This document shows, piece after piece, positions 16,210 to 24,541 of a stretch of DNA of 45,698 nt (its first letter is position 1; the number at the start of each line of letters is the position of its first letter). The translations under genes were made by a program, and so were the position numbers. Below the pieces are notes generated by a model that ran no database searches, was not told the DNA's origin, and saw only the letters and a list, made by a program, of their open reading frames with translations. The stretch spans positions 1 through 45,698 of the forward strand of contig WHSO01000022.1 in the NCBI GenBank assembly GCA_009380075.1, read 5' to 3'. Source of the stretch: Alphaproteobacteria bacterium (GTDB taxonomy: Bacteria > Pseudomonadota > Alphaproteobacteria > SMXQ01).

Positions 16210-16647
16210 ATGACCGATCTGACCCTCGACACCGCGAATAAGATCGTCGCTGCGGCCATCGCCGCGGGGCGGAACAAGAAACTCAAGCTCCTGGCCGTGG
16301 CCGTGCTGGATTCGCGCGGCGCGCTCAAGAGTTTCGGGGCGGAGGACGGCACCAGCCTCAAGCGGGGGGAGATTGCTGTCGGCAAGGCCATGGCGGCGCT
16401 CGACTTCGGTATCGGCACCCGTGCGATCGCCAAGATGGCGAAGGACCGCCCGTTCTTCATCACCTCGGTCGCCGGCTCGATCGGTGGGCCTTTCGTCCCG
16501 GTGCCGGGTGGCGTCCTGGTCAAGGACAAGGCCGGCGTGATTGTCGGGGCGGTCGGAATTTCCGGCGATGTCTCAGACAACGACGAAGCCGCAGCGGTCG
16601 CCGGCATCAAGGCCGCCGGGCTAGTGGCCGACCCCGGTAGCGACTAG
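16210..16647 (+). CDS. GlcG/HbpS family protein
   Basis: 145 residues from the ATG at 16210 (AGAGGA upstream). The pattern LTLDTANKIVAAAIAAGRNK, VAVLDSRGALKSF, IAVGKAMAALDFG, and PVPGGVLVKDKAGVIVGAVGISG is typical of the GlcG/HbpS (DUF336) fold. Members bind haem or accompany glycolate, diol and propanediol catabolism genes, and many are of unknown function. No signal peptide is seen. It is the last gene of the Rieske/TctC run. It might be a small binding or accessory protein for the oxygenases; that is inference only. Confidence 0.88.
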   Translation: MTDLTLDTANKIVAAAIAAGRNKKLKLLAVAVLDSRGALKSFGAEDGTSLKRGEIAVGKAMAALDFGIGTRAIAKMAKDRPFFITSVAGSIGGPFVPVPGGVLVKDKAGVIVGAVGISGDVSDNDEAAAVAGIKAAGLVADPGSD

Positions 16648-16677
16648 GACCGGCGGCACGTCCGTAACGGTGTCGCG

Positions 16678-16707
16678 GGTGGGCGGCGACAGGTATCGTC
16701 GCCCACC
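16678..16707. terminator. Bidirectional terminator-like hairpin between convergent genes
   Basis: GGTGGGCGGCGA (16678-16689) pairs with TCGTCGCCCACC (16696-16707): twelve pairs with one G-U and a six-base loop. It lies between the convergent HbpS-like gene and TctC receptor 3. There is no strong T-run on either side, but position and stability suit a shared terminator. Confidence 0.6.
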
Positions 16708-16755
16708 GGAGTCCCGGCGCATCTTATGTCGTTGAAGAGCGGCAGGCGCGGCGTG

Positions 16756-17853
16756 TCATTCCTTTTTCTTCTTCTTTTTCTTTTTTGCCCCTTTCCGCGC
16801 CTCGGCACCTTTGGCGGTGATAGCCACCTTGACCCTGTCCCGCACGCTTTGGGGCGTCGCTAGTATTTCCTCCACCAGCGCCTGGAGACGCTCGCCCGCC
16901 ATCGAGCGAATATCCATTTTCTGCTTACGCGCTTCCGCCAGGAACTTCGGCGCAACGACGGTCTTCTCATAGGCCTGGCGCAGCGCGGCGAGGCGCTCTT
17001 TCGGGACGCCCGGTGCGACCGCAAAGGGCCGCCCGACGATGACGTTGTTCGTAAGAAAACGCGCGATCGATTCCTTGTCGGGATCGCCTTTGACCACGTC
17101 GGTCAACAGCGGCACGTTCGGCAGTTCGGGCTCGCGCTCCAGACCGACCTGGATCAGGAAGGTGAGCTTGTTCTCCTTGAGCCAGTCCGGCTTGGTCGCC
17201 TTCCAGCTCGCAAGCGGATTGGCTCCGCGCGCATGAATCTCGCCCCGCTCCATCGCGAGGTTCATCTCGTTGCCGCCGGGGTAGGCGTAGATGATCTTGA
17301 GCTTGGCGTTCAGCAGATTGTTGTAAGCGGTGGGCAATTGTGCAGCGATTGAGCCAATTCCCGTGGCGCCCACGATGACCTGACGGGACTTCAGGTCGTC
17401 CAGGGACTTGATCCCGCTGGCAGTCCACGTCGCGAAGGTCTGGTTGGAATAGCTGATATTACCGACCCAACCGAATTTGGAGACGTCCGTTTCCAGACTT
17501 TTTCCGCTCAGCGCCTGATGCATGGGAATGCCCTGGTTGACGATAGTCATGACCGAGCCGTCCGTCGGGGCCGACCGCGCGACGTAGTTCACCGCCTTGA
17601 TGCCCCCGCCGCCGGGCATGTTGGAAGCTACCATGGTCGGGTTGCCGGGGATGAAGTTCACGATGTGACGGGCGAGAAGCCGCGCATAGGTATCGTAGCC
17701 TCCACCCGGGCTCGCGAAGATGATCATGCGCATCTGGCGGCCCGCGTAAAACTCCTTTACGTCCGCTGCATTCGCGGGCGAGGTGTGAATGCTCGCCATA
17801 GCTCCCGCGAACAGGCAAATACCGGCAACGGCCGTCATGGGCAGTGATTTCAT
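16756..17853 (-). CDS. TctC/Bug-family periplasmic solute-binding receptor 3, poly-lysine tail
   Basis: 365 residues when started at the ATG at 17853, preceded by GGGAGG at six bases; an upstream in-frame ATG (17877) lacks this. Signal peptide ends about ANA29|ADVK. Family marks: EFYAGRQMRMIIFASPGGGY, GNPTMVASNMPGGGG, NLLNAKLKIIYAYPGG, AMERGEIHARG. The tail reads GAKKKKKKKKE, eight consecutive lysines. It is a single-gene unit convergent with the Rieske operon and divergent from the dehydrogenase cluster at 18310. No TctA/TctB partner is present. Confidence 0.93.
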   Translation of the reverse strand: MKSLPMTAVAGICLFAGAMASIHTSPANAADVKEFYAGRQMRMIIFASPGGGYDTYARLLARHIVNFIPGNPTMVASNMPGGGGIKAVNYVARSAPTDGSVMTIVNQGIPMHQALSGKSLETDVSKFGWVGNISYSNQTFATWTASGIKSLDDLKSRQVIVGATGIGSIAAQLPTAYNNLLNAKLKIIYAYPGGNEMNLAMERGEIHARGANPLASWKATKPDWLKENKLTFLIQVGLEREPELPNVPLLTDVVKGDPDKESIARFLTNNVIVGRPFAVAPGVPKERLAALRQAYEKTVVAPKFLAEARKQKMDIRSMAGERLQALVEEILATPQSVRDRVKVAITAKGAEARKGAKKKKKKKKE

Positions 17854-18309
17854 CTTGGCCTCCCTCGTTTTCTTCACGGTCGAGCGCCGGAACTGGATAC
17901 GACCGGCAACACGTACGCTTGATTGTATGGGGACATGCTCTCGGCTCGGGCCCGCATTACAGAGGAGCCGATATTACGTAAGCGTCGAACGATGAAGGGG
18001 GCACGCGCAACCGAGCGGGTCAAGCGCGCGGGCCGCCCCGGCGACGATGTGATGGTGGGTTCATCGTCGGCATTGGCGCCTCCCTCCCGCGGTCACCGGC
18101 ACTTCAACGGGACCGCTGCCCCGGGGCTGATGGGTTTTTTGTCTATGCAGTCTTGCCCCGTACCCCGATAATGCTGCACCAGAAAGTGCATGATATTCAA
18201 TTATAAACTTCGCAGCCCGGGATCGTGCGCTATTTGGCGCAACGAAGGTGCAAGTGCCGATTTCGTGTAACGAAGCGGTGCGGGTGCTGTAGTCCGATCG
18301 GGAGGACCC
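17854..18309. promoter_or_regulatory. Divergent intergenic region with a TTCGT-GTA-ACGAA palindrome
   Basis: This 456-base gap separates TctC receptor 3 (minus) from the D-2-hydroxyacid dehydrogenase (plus). I see no convincing gene in it. TTCGT (18262-18266) and ACGAA (18270-18274) form a perfect inverted repeat 36 bases before the dehydrogenase ATG, and AACGAAG recurs at 18241, followed in both places by a GGTGC-type sequence. An AT-rich stretch (18190-18209) could hold the promoter. A small hairpin TGCAC-cagaaa-GTGCA lies at about 18175-18190. An operator for an unlinked regulator is possible. Confidence 0.4.
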
Positions 18310-19284
18310 ATGAAAGCCGTACTGATGACCTATCGCCGGGACGATGCGCATCTGCAGCTTGGCAAGGATTTTCCGGAGTTCGATCTGCAAGTCGCCTGGT
18401 CGGCAAACGAAATGGCCGCGGCGATCCCGGGTGCATCGATCCTTCTGCTCAACAACCGGATCTGCACGCCGGAACTGGGTGAGGTCATCCGGAAAAAGGG
18501 ATCTGGAGTTCGCTGGATACAGTTCATTTCCTCCGGTATCGAGCTCGGTTGGGAGATGGGTCTGCCGGATGGCGTGCCGGTGACCAACGCGGCCGGCGTG
18601 AAGGGGACGGTGATCGGCGAACACGTGATGACCATGCTGCTGGCCCTCGCGCGCCGGGTCCCGGAATTTGTCGAGGCGCGGAAGCGACGTGAATGGATTC
18701 GCACGCAGATACATTCTCAAATGTGGTCAGCGGAAGGAAAGACACTGGTGGTGGTCGGCATGGGCTCCATCGGGCGTGAGGTCGCGCGCAAGGCCAAAGC
18801 CTTCGATTTGCATGTCATCGGTGTATCCCGCGCGGGGCAGGCGGACAGCAACTTCGACGAAGTCCTGCCGAGGACGGAACTGCACCGGGCATTGGCCCGG
18901 GCGGATGCGGTCGTCATCTCCATGCCGTCGGACGCGGATACTTATCACTTCATCGGTGAAGACGAGTTCGCGGCGATGAGGCCCACGGCCTTTCTGGTGA
19001 ATGTCGCGCGTGGCGAAATCGTCGACGAGAAAGCCCTGATAAAGGCACTCAGGAGCCGACAGATTGCCGGAGCCGCGCTCGACGTCACCGACCCGGAACC
19101 GCCCATTGAGGACAGTCCATTGTGGACCCTGGATAACGTGCTGATATCGCCCCATGTTTCGGGTGGCGGCTCGACTGGATACGAACGTTTTCGCGCCCTT
19201 TTTGCCGACAATCTGGCGCGGTTCCAGACGGGGCAACCGCTCCGGAACCTGCTCACCCCACCCGATCGTCGCATTCGTGCATGA
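18310..19284 (+). CDS. D-isomer-specific 2-hydroxyacid dehydrogenase
   Basis: 324 residues, ATG at 18310 after GGGAGGA. The NAD-binding fingerprint is VVVGMGSIGREVARKAKAF at about residues 145-165. The catalytic Arg lies in VNVARGEIVDEKAL, the Glu in DVTDPEPPIE and the His in LISPHVSGG, giving the complete Arg-Glu-His set. The ring-proximal motif TVIGEHVMTMLLALAR is standard. Such enzymes interconvert 2-oxo acids and D-2-hydroxy acids in the cytoplasm. Its stop codon overlaps the start of the downstream threonine-dehydrogenase-like gene (ATGA), so the two are co-translated. The precise oxo acid is unknown. Confidence 0.92.
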   Translation: MKAVLMTYRRDDAHLQLGKDFPEFDLQVAWSANEMAAAIPGASILLLNNRICTPELGEVIRKKGSGVRWIQFISSGIELGWEMGLPDGVPVTNAAGVKGTVIGEHVMTMLLALARRVPEFVEARKRREWIRTQIHSQMWSAEGKTLVVVGMGSIGREVARKAKAFDLHVIGVSRAGQADSNFDEVLPRTELHRALARADAVVISMPSDADTYHFIGEDEFAAMRPTAFLVNVARGEIVDEKALIKALRSRQIAGAALDVTDPEPPIEDSPLWTLDNVLISPHVSGGGSTGYERFRALFADNLARFQTGQPLRNLLTPPDRRIRA

Positions 19285-20261
19285 CGTCAGTCCGCTCTAT
19301 GAGCAAGACCATTCTCGTCACGGGGGCGCTGGGGCAGATCGGTTCGGAGCTCGTGCCGGCGCTTCGGGAACGCTACGGGAAGGATGCAGTCATCGCCTCC
19401 GACCTCCGGATGCTGCCGATGGGCGCATCGGCGGGGAACGGGCCGTTCGAGCATCTCGACTGCACCCGTATCCGCCCGCTCCAGGATATCCTTTCGCGTT
19501 ATCAGGTCGGGATCATCTATCATCTTGCCGCGCTCCTGTCCGCGGTTGCGGAGGATCGACCCCAGGTCGCCTGGCATCTCAACATGGACGGCCTCTACCA
19601 GGTCCTTGAGGCGGCGCGCCAGAATCACTGCGCCGTGTTTTTCCCCAGTTCCATCGGCGCCTTCGGGCCGACCACCCCGCGCGACCACGCGCCCCAGGAC
19701 ACGGTGCAGCGTCCCACCACGATGTACGGCGTCACCAAGGTTGCGGCCGAAATGTTGTGCGATTACTACTTCCGGCGTTTCGCCGTGGACGCGCGTGGCC
19801 TGCGCCTGCCGGGACTGATCTCCCATGTGGCACCGGCGGGAGGCGGCACGACCGATTATGCGGTGGAGATTTTCTATCAGGCGATCCGCTATCGCCACTA
19901 CACCTGTTTCCTGCGTCCCGATACGCGGCTCGAGATGATGTACATGCCCGACGCGGTCCGTGCGATCATTGAACTGATGGAGGCCGATTCCACGCGGCTT
20001 GTCCATCGCAACGCCTTCAACATTACGGCGATGAATTTCACCCCGGACGAACTGGCGCAAGAAATTCGCAAGCATATTCCGGACTTCGTCATCGCCTACG
20101 AGGTCGATCCCATACGCCAGACCATCGCGGATTCCTGGCCGCGGACCATCGACGACGGCGCGGCACGCGACGAGTGGGGCTGGACCCCCCGTTACACGCT
20201 GGAAACGATGACGGGCAATATGCTCGACAAGCTGCGGCACAGGCTCAGGCCCGCCATGTGA
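19281..20261 (+). CDS. SDR-type L-threonine 3-dehydrogenase-like NAD-dependent epimerase family protein
   Basis: 326 residues. The N-terminus has the Rossmann motif TILVTGALGQIGSELVP. The active site shows a Ser in FFPSSIGAFGP and a Y-x3-K in MYGVTKVAAEM. The segments RLPGLISHVAPAGGGTTDYA, LEMMYMPDAVRAIIELM and DSWPRTIDDGAARDEWGW are characteristic of the bacterial SDR-type threonine dehydrogenase, which oxidises threonine to 2-amino-3-ketobutyrate. The ATG at 19281 overlaps the preceding stop; an alternative ATG at 19299 (MSKTILVTG) is possible, and neither has its own ribosome-binding site, so translational coupling is likely. The next gene encodes the enzyme that would cleave the product, strongly supporting the assignment. 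Confidence 0.85.
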   Translation: MTSVRSMSKTILVTGALGQIGSELVPALRERYGKDAVIASDLRMLPMGASAGNGPFEHLDCTRIRPLQDILSRYQVGIIYHLAALLSAVAEDRPQVAWHLNMDGLYQVLEAARQNHCAVFFPSSIGAFGPTTPRDHAPQDTVQRPTTMYGVTKVAAEMLCDYYFRRFAVDARGLRLPGLISHVAPAGGGTTDYAVEIFYQAIRYRHYTCFLRPDTRLEMMYMPDAVRAIIELMEADSTRLVHRNAFNITAMNFTPDELAQEIRKHIPDFVIAYEVDPIRQTIADSWPRTIDDGAARDEWGWTPRYTLETMTGNMLDKLRHRLRPAM

Positions 20262-20290
20262 CTTCACCCGTCGAACCCGGGAGGCCGCCG

Positions 20291-21514
20291 ATGCCCCATG
20301 AACGACTCGAGGACGCGCTGCGAAGCGAACTGACGGCATTGCGGGAGGCCGGCACGCTCAAGGGGCAGGAGACCGTGACGGTGGGCGTGCTGCCGCCCCA
20401 GGGTGGAAAAGGCCCGCGCTATCTTCTGGCGGGAGAGGGCGGCTGGCCCTTCCTGCGTATGAATTCCAACAGCTACCTCGGCATGTCCCGCCGGCCCGAG
20501 GTGGTTGCCGCCGACGAGACGGCAACGCGTGCCTATGGCGCCGGCCCGGGTGCGGTGCGGTTCATCAGCGGCACCTGGGCCCCGCATGTGGAGCTGGAGC
20601 AAAGGCTCGCCGCGTTCCACGGGCGCCCGGCCGGGATGATCTTCAGTTCGGCCTACGCGACCGTTATGGGACTCTTGCCGTCCCTCATCAGCCCCGATAC
20701 CGCCGTCATCAGCGACGAGCTGAACCACAATTGCATTATCAATGCCATCCGTCTCGCCCGGCCGCGAGAACGGCACGTCTACCGGCACCTGGATCTGGGC
20801 GAGCTGGAGCGCGCTCTCGATACCGCCAAGGGCGCTTGCCGGAGAGCCATCGTCGTCACCGATGGCATCTTCAGCATGCGCGGCGACCACGCGCCGCTCG
20901 GGCAGATCATGGATATCGCGCGCCGGTTCGATGCCGTGTTTGACGAAGGCGTCCTCGTGGTCGTTGATGACTCGCACGGTGTGGGGGCGTTCGGTGCCAC
21001 CGGGCGCGGGACGGAGGAGCACACCGGCTCCGGTCCCGTCGACATTCTGGTCGGGACGCTGGGCAAGGCGTTCGGCGTCAACGGCGGCTACGTCGTGGCC
21101 AGCGATACTATCATCGGCTACCTGCGGGAAAAGGCGCCCTTCTATATCTACTCCAACCCCATCACGCCGGGGGAAGCCGCGGCGGCGGTGGCGGCGCTCG
21201 CCATCGTGGACGGTCCGGACGGCCGAAGCCTGCTCGATCACCTGCGCGCGATGACGGCGCGGCTGAGTTCGGGAATCGTCGCGCTCGGCCTTGAAACGAT
21301 TCCCGGCGACCATCCCATCGTGCCGTTGATGGTGCGCGATACCGCAAGAACGTCACGGCTGGTAAGGCATCTCCGCGGCCATGGCGTACTCGCGACCGGT
21401 CTCGGCTACCCCGTGGTGCCGAAAGGCGAGGAGGAGATTCGCTTTCAGGTGTCGGCGGAGCATACGGCCGCGGACATCGACGAGGTCCTCGGTGTTCTGG
21501 CCGATGCACCGTAG
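20291..21514 (+). CDS. kbl: PLP-dependent 2-amino-3-ketobutyrate CoA ligase / AONS-family acyltransferase
   Basis: 407 residues, ATG at 20291 after GGGAGG. It is an alpha-oxoamine synthase: VRFISGTWAPHVELEQRLAAF, SDELNHNCIINAIRL, VVTDGIFSMRGDHAPL, VVVDDSHGVGAFGATGRG, and the PLP lysine in VGTLGKAFGVNGGY. The VRFISGT motif is closer to glycine C-acetyltransferase (Kbl) than to biotin-pathway KAPA synthase. Placed 29 bases after the threonine-dehydrogenase-like gene, it should convert 2-amino-3-ketobutyrate plus CoA to glycine and acetyl-CoA. The gene symbol rests on this context; a different oxoamine product remains possible, since the FYIYSNPITPG segment is unlike E. coli Kbl. Confidence 0.82.
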   Translation: MPHERLEDALRSELTALREAGTLKGQETVTVGVLPPQGGKGPRYLLAGEGGWPFLRMNSNSYLGMSRRPEVVAADETATRAYGAGPGAVRFISGTWAPHVELEQRLAAFHGRPAGMIFSSAYATVMGLLPSLISPDTAVISDELNHNCIINAIRLARPRERHVYRHLDLGELERALDTAKGACRRAIVVTDGIFSMRGDHAPLGQIMDIARRFDAVFDEGVLVVVDDSHGVGAFGATGRGTEEHTGSGPVDILVGTLGKAFGVNGGYVVASDTIIGYLREKAPFYIYSNPITPGEAAAAVAALAIVDGPDGRSLLDHLRAMTARLSSGIVALGLETIPGDHPIVPLMVRDTARTSRLVRHLRGHGVLATGLGYPVVPKGEEEIRFQVSAEHTAADIDEVLGVLADAP

Positions 21515-21530
21515 TATGCGGTGGCCATAT

Positions 21531-21548
21531 ACATTATTGAAATATAAT
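21531..21548 (+). promoter_or_regulatory. Candidate promoter with overlapping inverted repeat
   Basis: CATTAT (21531-21536) and ATAATG (21543-21548) form an inverted repeat that includes a perfect -10 hexamer TATAAT at 21542-21547. The surrounding 21523-21560 is markedly AT-rich in a GC-rich region. No good -35 box is visible, so an activator or a relaxed promoter is implied. It lies about 140 bases before the membrane spermidine-synthase-like gene. Confidence 0.45.
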
Positions 21549-21689
21549 GATAATTTAGAAACCTGGTGCTCGTAAATCGTGGCAATGTCCCGCTGCAATT
21601 ACCTTTCCTTATCTTATGCACGGTAGCGTGTCGTCGCCGAAGGAGCACCGCGCGACCTGCGCAGTTTGTCACTGGGAGTTCAAGGGGGA

Positions 21690-23906
21690 ATGCGACTCGA
21701 ATTGACGCCGGCACGTCCGATCGTGCCTCTTGTGGGGGTTTTCGGAACAGCGCTGTTCACCAGTGCATTCCTCCTGTTCTGGATCCAGCCGCTGTTCGCC
21801 AAAGCGACGCTGCCGTATCTCGGCGGCACGCCGGCCGTGTGGACGACGGCGATGGTATTCTTCCAGGCGGCCTTGCTGGCGGCTTACGGGTATGCCCACT
21901 GGTCGTGCCGGCTGTTGCCTCCTGTGCTTCAGGTCGGACTCCACGGCCTCATTATTCTTGCAGCGCTTTTCTTTCTTCCGATCGGCATCCGGTGGCAGTT
22001 CGACCCGGCCTGGCACCCGGTCGTGCAGTTCCTTCTGGTACTGACGACTTCCATCGGCCTGCCGTTCTTCGCCATAGCCGCGACCGCGCCGTTGTTGCAA
22101 CGGTGGTTCTCACGGACCGGTCACGCCAGCAGCGACGATCCCTATTTCCTCTACGGGGCGAGCAATCTGGGGAGCGTCTTGGCCCTGGTCGCGTTTCCGT
22201 TCGTCATGGAGCCGTCGTTCCGCCTGGCCCAGCAGAACTGGCTCTGGTCCTTTGGCTTCTGCGTCCTCGGCGTGCTCATCCTGGCCTGTGCGCTCCTGTC
22301 GATTCCTCGCGTCGGGGCGACCCTGCGCCCGGCGCCGTCGTCGACGACGAGAAATGCCGGGCGCAGCACCTGGTTCGACCGCGGGCGGTGGATCATCCTG
22401 GCGATGGTGCCGTCCAGCCTCATGCTCGGCGTCACCGCACATATCACCACGGACCTGGCACCATTTCCCCTGCTTTGGGTCGTGCCGCTGGCCCTCTATC
22501 TGGTGACCTACGTCATTGCGTTTTCCCGCGGTTCGGGGCGCCTCCTGCGTCTTGCCTATGTCGTGACGCCCTACGTGCTCGCTCTCGTCATGGTGGTCTT
22601 CGTTGCCGGGGTGATGAATGTCTTTACCTCGGTGTTGCTGCATCTGCTCCTGTTCTTCCTGATGGCGCTGGTCTGCCATGGTGAGCTCGTGCGTCACCGG
22701 CCGCAGGTCGCGCAATTGACGGAGTTCTATTTCTTCATGTCGCTCGGCGGCGTACTCGGCGGCCTGTTCAACGGCCTTTTCGCGCCCATCGTCTTCAACG
22801 GCATCTACGAGTATCCCATCGCCATTATCGCCGCGGCGGCGTTGCGGCCGGGGGCGAAGGACGGCGGGCCGAAGAAATGGGCCCGAGACATCGCCTGGCC
22901 CACCGTGGTCCTTGTCGTCGGAATGGCGTTCAATTACGCGAACACCCGTTATGGCTTCGGCTCGGCGGCGCGCTACGTCACGGCGGCCTATCTGGGCGGT
23001 ATTGCGATCATGGTCTTCGCTTTCAAGGAGCGGCCGCTCCGGTACGGGTTGGGCGTGTTGGCGGCATTCGTCGCGTTTTCCAGTTCCGGCAAAAAGACCA
23101 ACACTCTCTATGAGGAACGCAGCTTCTTCGGCGTCTACAGGGTGGCGGAATCCCGCGACGGCCAGTTCCGCCAGCTCATCAGTGGCACCACGACCCACGG
23201 TATCCAGCCGATCGACCCGACGCGCTGGCGCGACCCCGTTTCCTATTATTCGAAAGCCGGCCCTCTCGGACAGTTGTTCGCCGCGCTGCATCGGGAAGGA
23301 CGGCCGACCGCCCGGGTCGGCGTGGCGGGTCTCGGTCTCGGCAGCACGCTGTGCTACGCGCGGCCCGGAGAGAAATGGACCGTGTTCGAGATCGATCCGC
23401 TGGTCGTGCGTCTGGCGCGGGACACTCGCTGGTTCCACTACTGGTCCGAATGCTTTGATCCCGAAAATTTCAGGCTGCACATGGGCGATGCGCGTCTCAC
23501 GCTCCAGGACGAGGCGGACGGTGCACTCGATTTTCTCATGCTCGACGCGTACAACTCGGACGCCATACCCATCCATCTGATGACGCGTGAGGCGCTGGCC
23601 CTTTATCTACGCAAGACGGCGCCCGAGGGCATCATCGCCTTCCATATCAGCAACCGGCATCTCGACCTTGCCCGCGTGGTGGCGGGGCTCGCTGCCGACG
23701 CCGGATTGCAGGCGCGAATCCAGCACCACGGCAAGGCCGATACCGAAACCACCGGCGCCACCGCGTCGCACTGGGTGGTGGTGGCGCGACGCATGGATAT
23801 CCTGGCACCCATCACCGCGGGCGACGCCTGGAAGGATCTGAAGCCGGGGCCGTCGCCTTTGGTCTGGACGGATGATTATTCCAACCTGATCTCGGTCCTG
23901 CATTAG
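21690..23906 (+). CDS. Membrane protein fused to a spermidine-synthase-like methyltransferase-fold domain
   Basis: 738 residues from the ATG at 21690 (GGGAG and GGGGGA upstream); a TTG 24 bases earlier is also open. Residues about 8-470 hold many hydrophobic helices, starting VGVFGTALFTSAFLLFWIQPLFAK, a signature of the fused MFS/spermidine-synthase proteins. Residues about 475-735 form a Rossmann-like domain: VGVAGLGLGSTLCYARPGE, TVFEIDPLVVRLAR, MGDARLTLQ and FLMLDAYNSDAIPIHLMT, matching spermidine synthase motifs. These proteins sit in the inner membrane and are widespread, but their substrate is not established; polyamine synthesis is unproven. It is a stand-alone gene between the threonine-type cluster and the phosphatase. 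Confidence 0.88.
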   Translation: MRLELTPARPIVPLVGVFGTALFTSAFLLFWIQPLFAKATLPYLGGTPAVWTTAMVFFQAALLAAYGYAHWSCRLLPPVLQVGLHGLIILAALFFLPIGIRWQFDPAWHPVVQFLLVLTTSIGLPFFAIAATAPLLQRWFSRTGHASSDDPYFLYGASNLGSVLALVAFPFVMEPSFRLAQQNWLWSFGFCVLGVLILACALLSIPRVGATLRPAPSSTTRNAGRSTWFDRGRWIILAMVPSSLMLGVTAHITTDLAPFPLLWVVPLALYLVTYVIAFSRGSGRLLRLAYVVTPYVLALVMVVFVAGVMNVFTSVLLHLLLFFLMALVCHGELVRHRPQVAQLTEFYFFMSLGGVLGGLFNGLFAPIVFNGIYEYPIAIIAAAALRPGAKDGGPKKWARDIAWPTVVLVVGMAFNYANTRYGFGSAARYVTAAYLGGIAIMVFAFKERPLRYGLGVLAAFVAFSSSGKKTNTLYEERSFFGVYRVAESRDGQFRQLISGTTTHGIQPIDPTRWRDPVSYYSKAGPLGQLFAALHREGRPTARVGVAGLGLGSTLCYARPGEKWTVFEIDPLVVRLARDTRWFHYWSECFDPENFRLHMGDARLTLQDEADGALDFLMLDAYNSDAIPIHLMTREALALYLRKTAPEGIIAFHISNRHLDLARVVAGLAADAGLQARIQHHGKADTETTGATASHWVVVARRMDILAPITAGDAWKDLKPGPSPLVWTDDYSNLISVLH

Positions 23907-23980
23907 ATCGTCCCTTCGTTGTGGAACAAGCCAGGCCCTCCGACTAACATGGCGCCCTGTTCATGAGAGAGAGTCTCACG

Positions 23981-24487
23981 ATGGCCCGTTTCCTCCGGCG
24001 CGTCTTTCTTTTCGCAATGCTTGTGCCCGTCGCGGCCGTTGCCGGATGCGCCGGCGCGGTCTATTCGCCGCCCGGGAAAACGACAACGGTCATTCTCCTC
24101 CGCCATGCGGAACGGACGCCACTGACGGCGGAGCTTACGGATCGCGGCCGCGCCCGTGCGGCGGCACTGCCTGCGGCGCTAGCCGGTTTGAGGATCGACG
24201 CGATCTACAGCCCCAATCTGAAACGCAACCTTGATACCGCCGCGCCCCTGGCACGGGCACGGAATCTTAAAGTGAGGACCATCGACGAAACTGCGATCGT
24301 CGCCCGCCTTGTCGGCGAAAATCCCGGCGGGACCGTCGTCTGGGTCGGGAACAGCGACAACCTCGAAAAGATCTACGAGGATCTCCGCGGCGACGGGTTG
24401 CCGCCCGTGGGCTACGGGGATCTCTACATCCTGAAGGTCCCCGACAAGGGACTGACGACGGTGACCCGAATGCGCTACGGCGATTGA
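23981..24487 (+). CDS. Lipoprotein histidine phosphatase (SixA/PGM-like)
   Basis: 168 residues from the ATG at 23981 (GAGAG upstream); an ATG at 23963 lacks a ribosome-binding site. A short signal peptide with lipobox Val20-Ala-Gly-Cys23 suggests a lipoprotein facing the periplasm. The histidine-phosphatase core follows: VILLRHAERTPLTAELTDRG (RHGE-like, with RHAE), IYSPNLKRNLDTA with its Arg, and the second His expected in the region VVWVGNSDNL, where relatives have G-H-S-D or similar. Here the second histidine appears to be Asn, which could abolish or change activity. An envelope phosphatase of unknown substrate is the safest call. Confidence 0.8.
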   Translation: MARFLRRVFLFAMLVPVAAVAGCAGAVYSPPGKTTTVILLRHAERTPLTAELTDRGRARAAALPAALAGLRIDAIYSPNLKRNLDTAAPLARARNLKVRTIDETAIVARLVGENPGGTVVWVGNSDNLEKIYEDLRGDGLPPVGYGDLYILKVPDKGLTTVTRMRYGD

Positions 24488-24541
24488 TCCCGCCGAAAGA
24501 GTTTTAGGCTTTATCCGGGGAAGGAGCGAGGAACGACAAAC

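Noticed and set aside
17923-18171. A small plus-strand frame of about 82 codons in the gap before the D-2-hydroxyacid dehydrogenase.
   Set aside because: No ribosome-binding site, Arg/Gly/Pro-rich composition typical of a chance frame, and no recognisable similarity.
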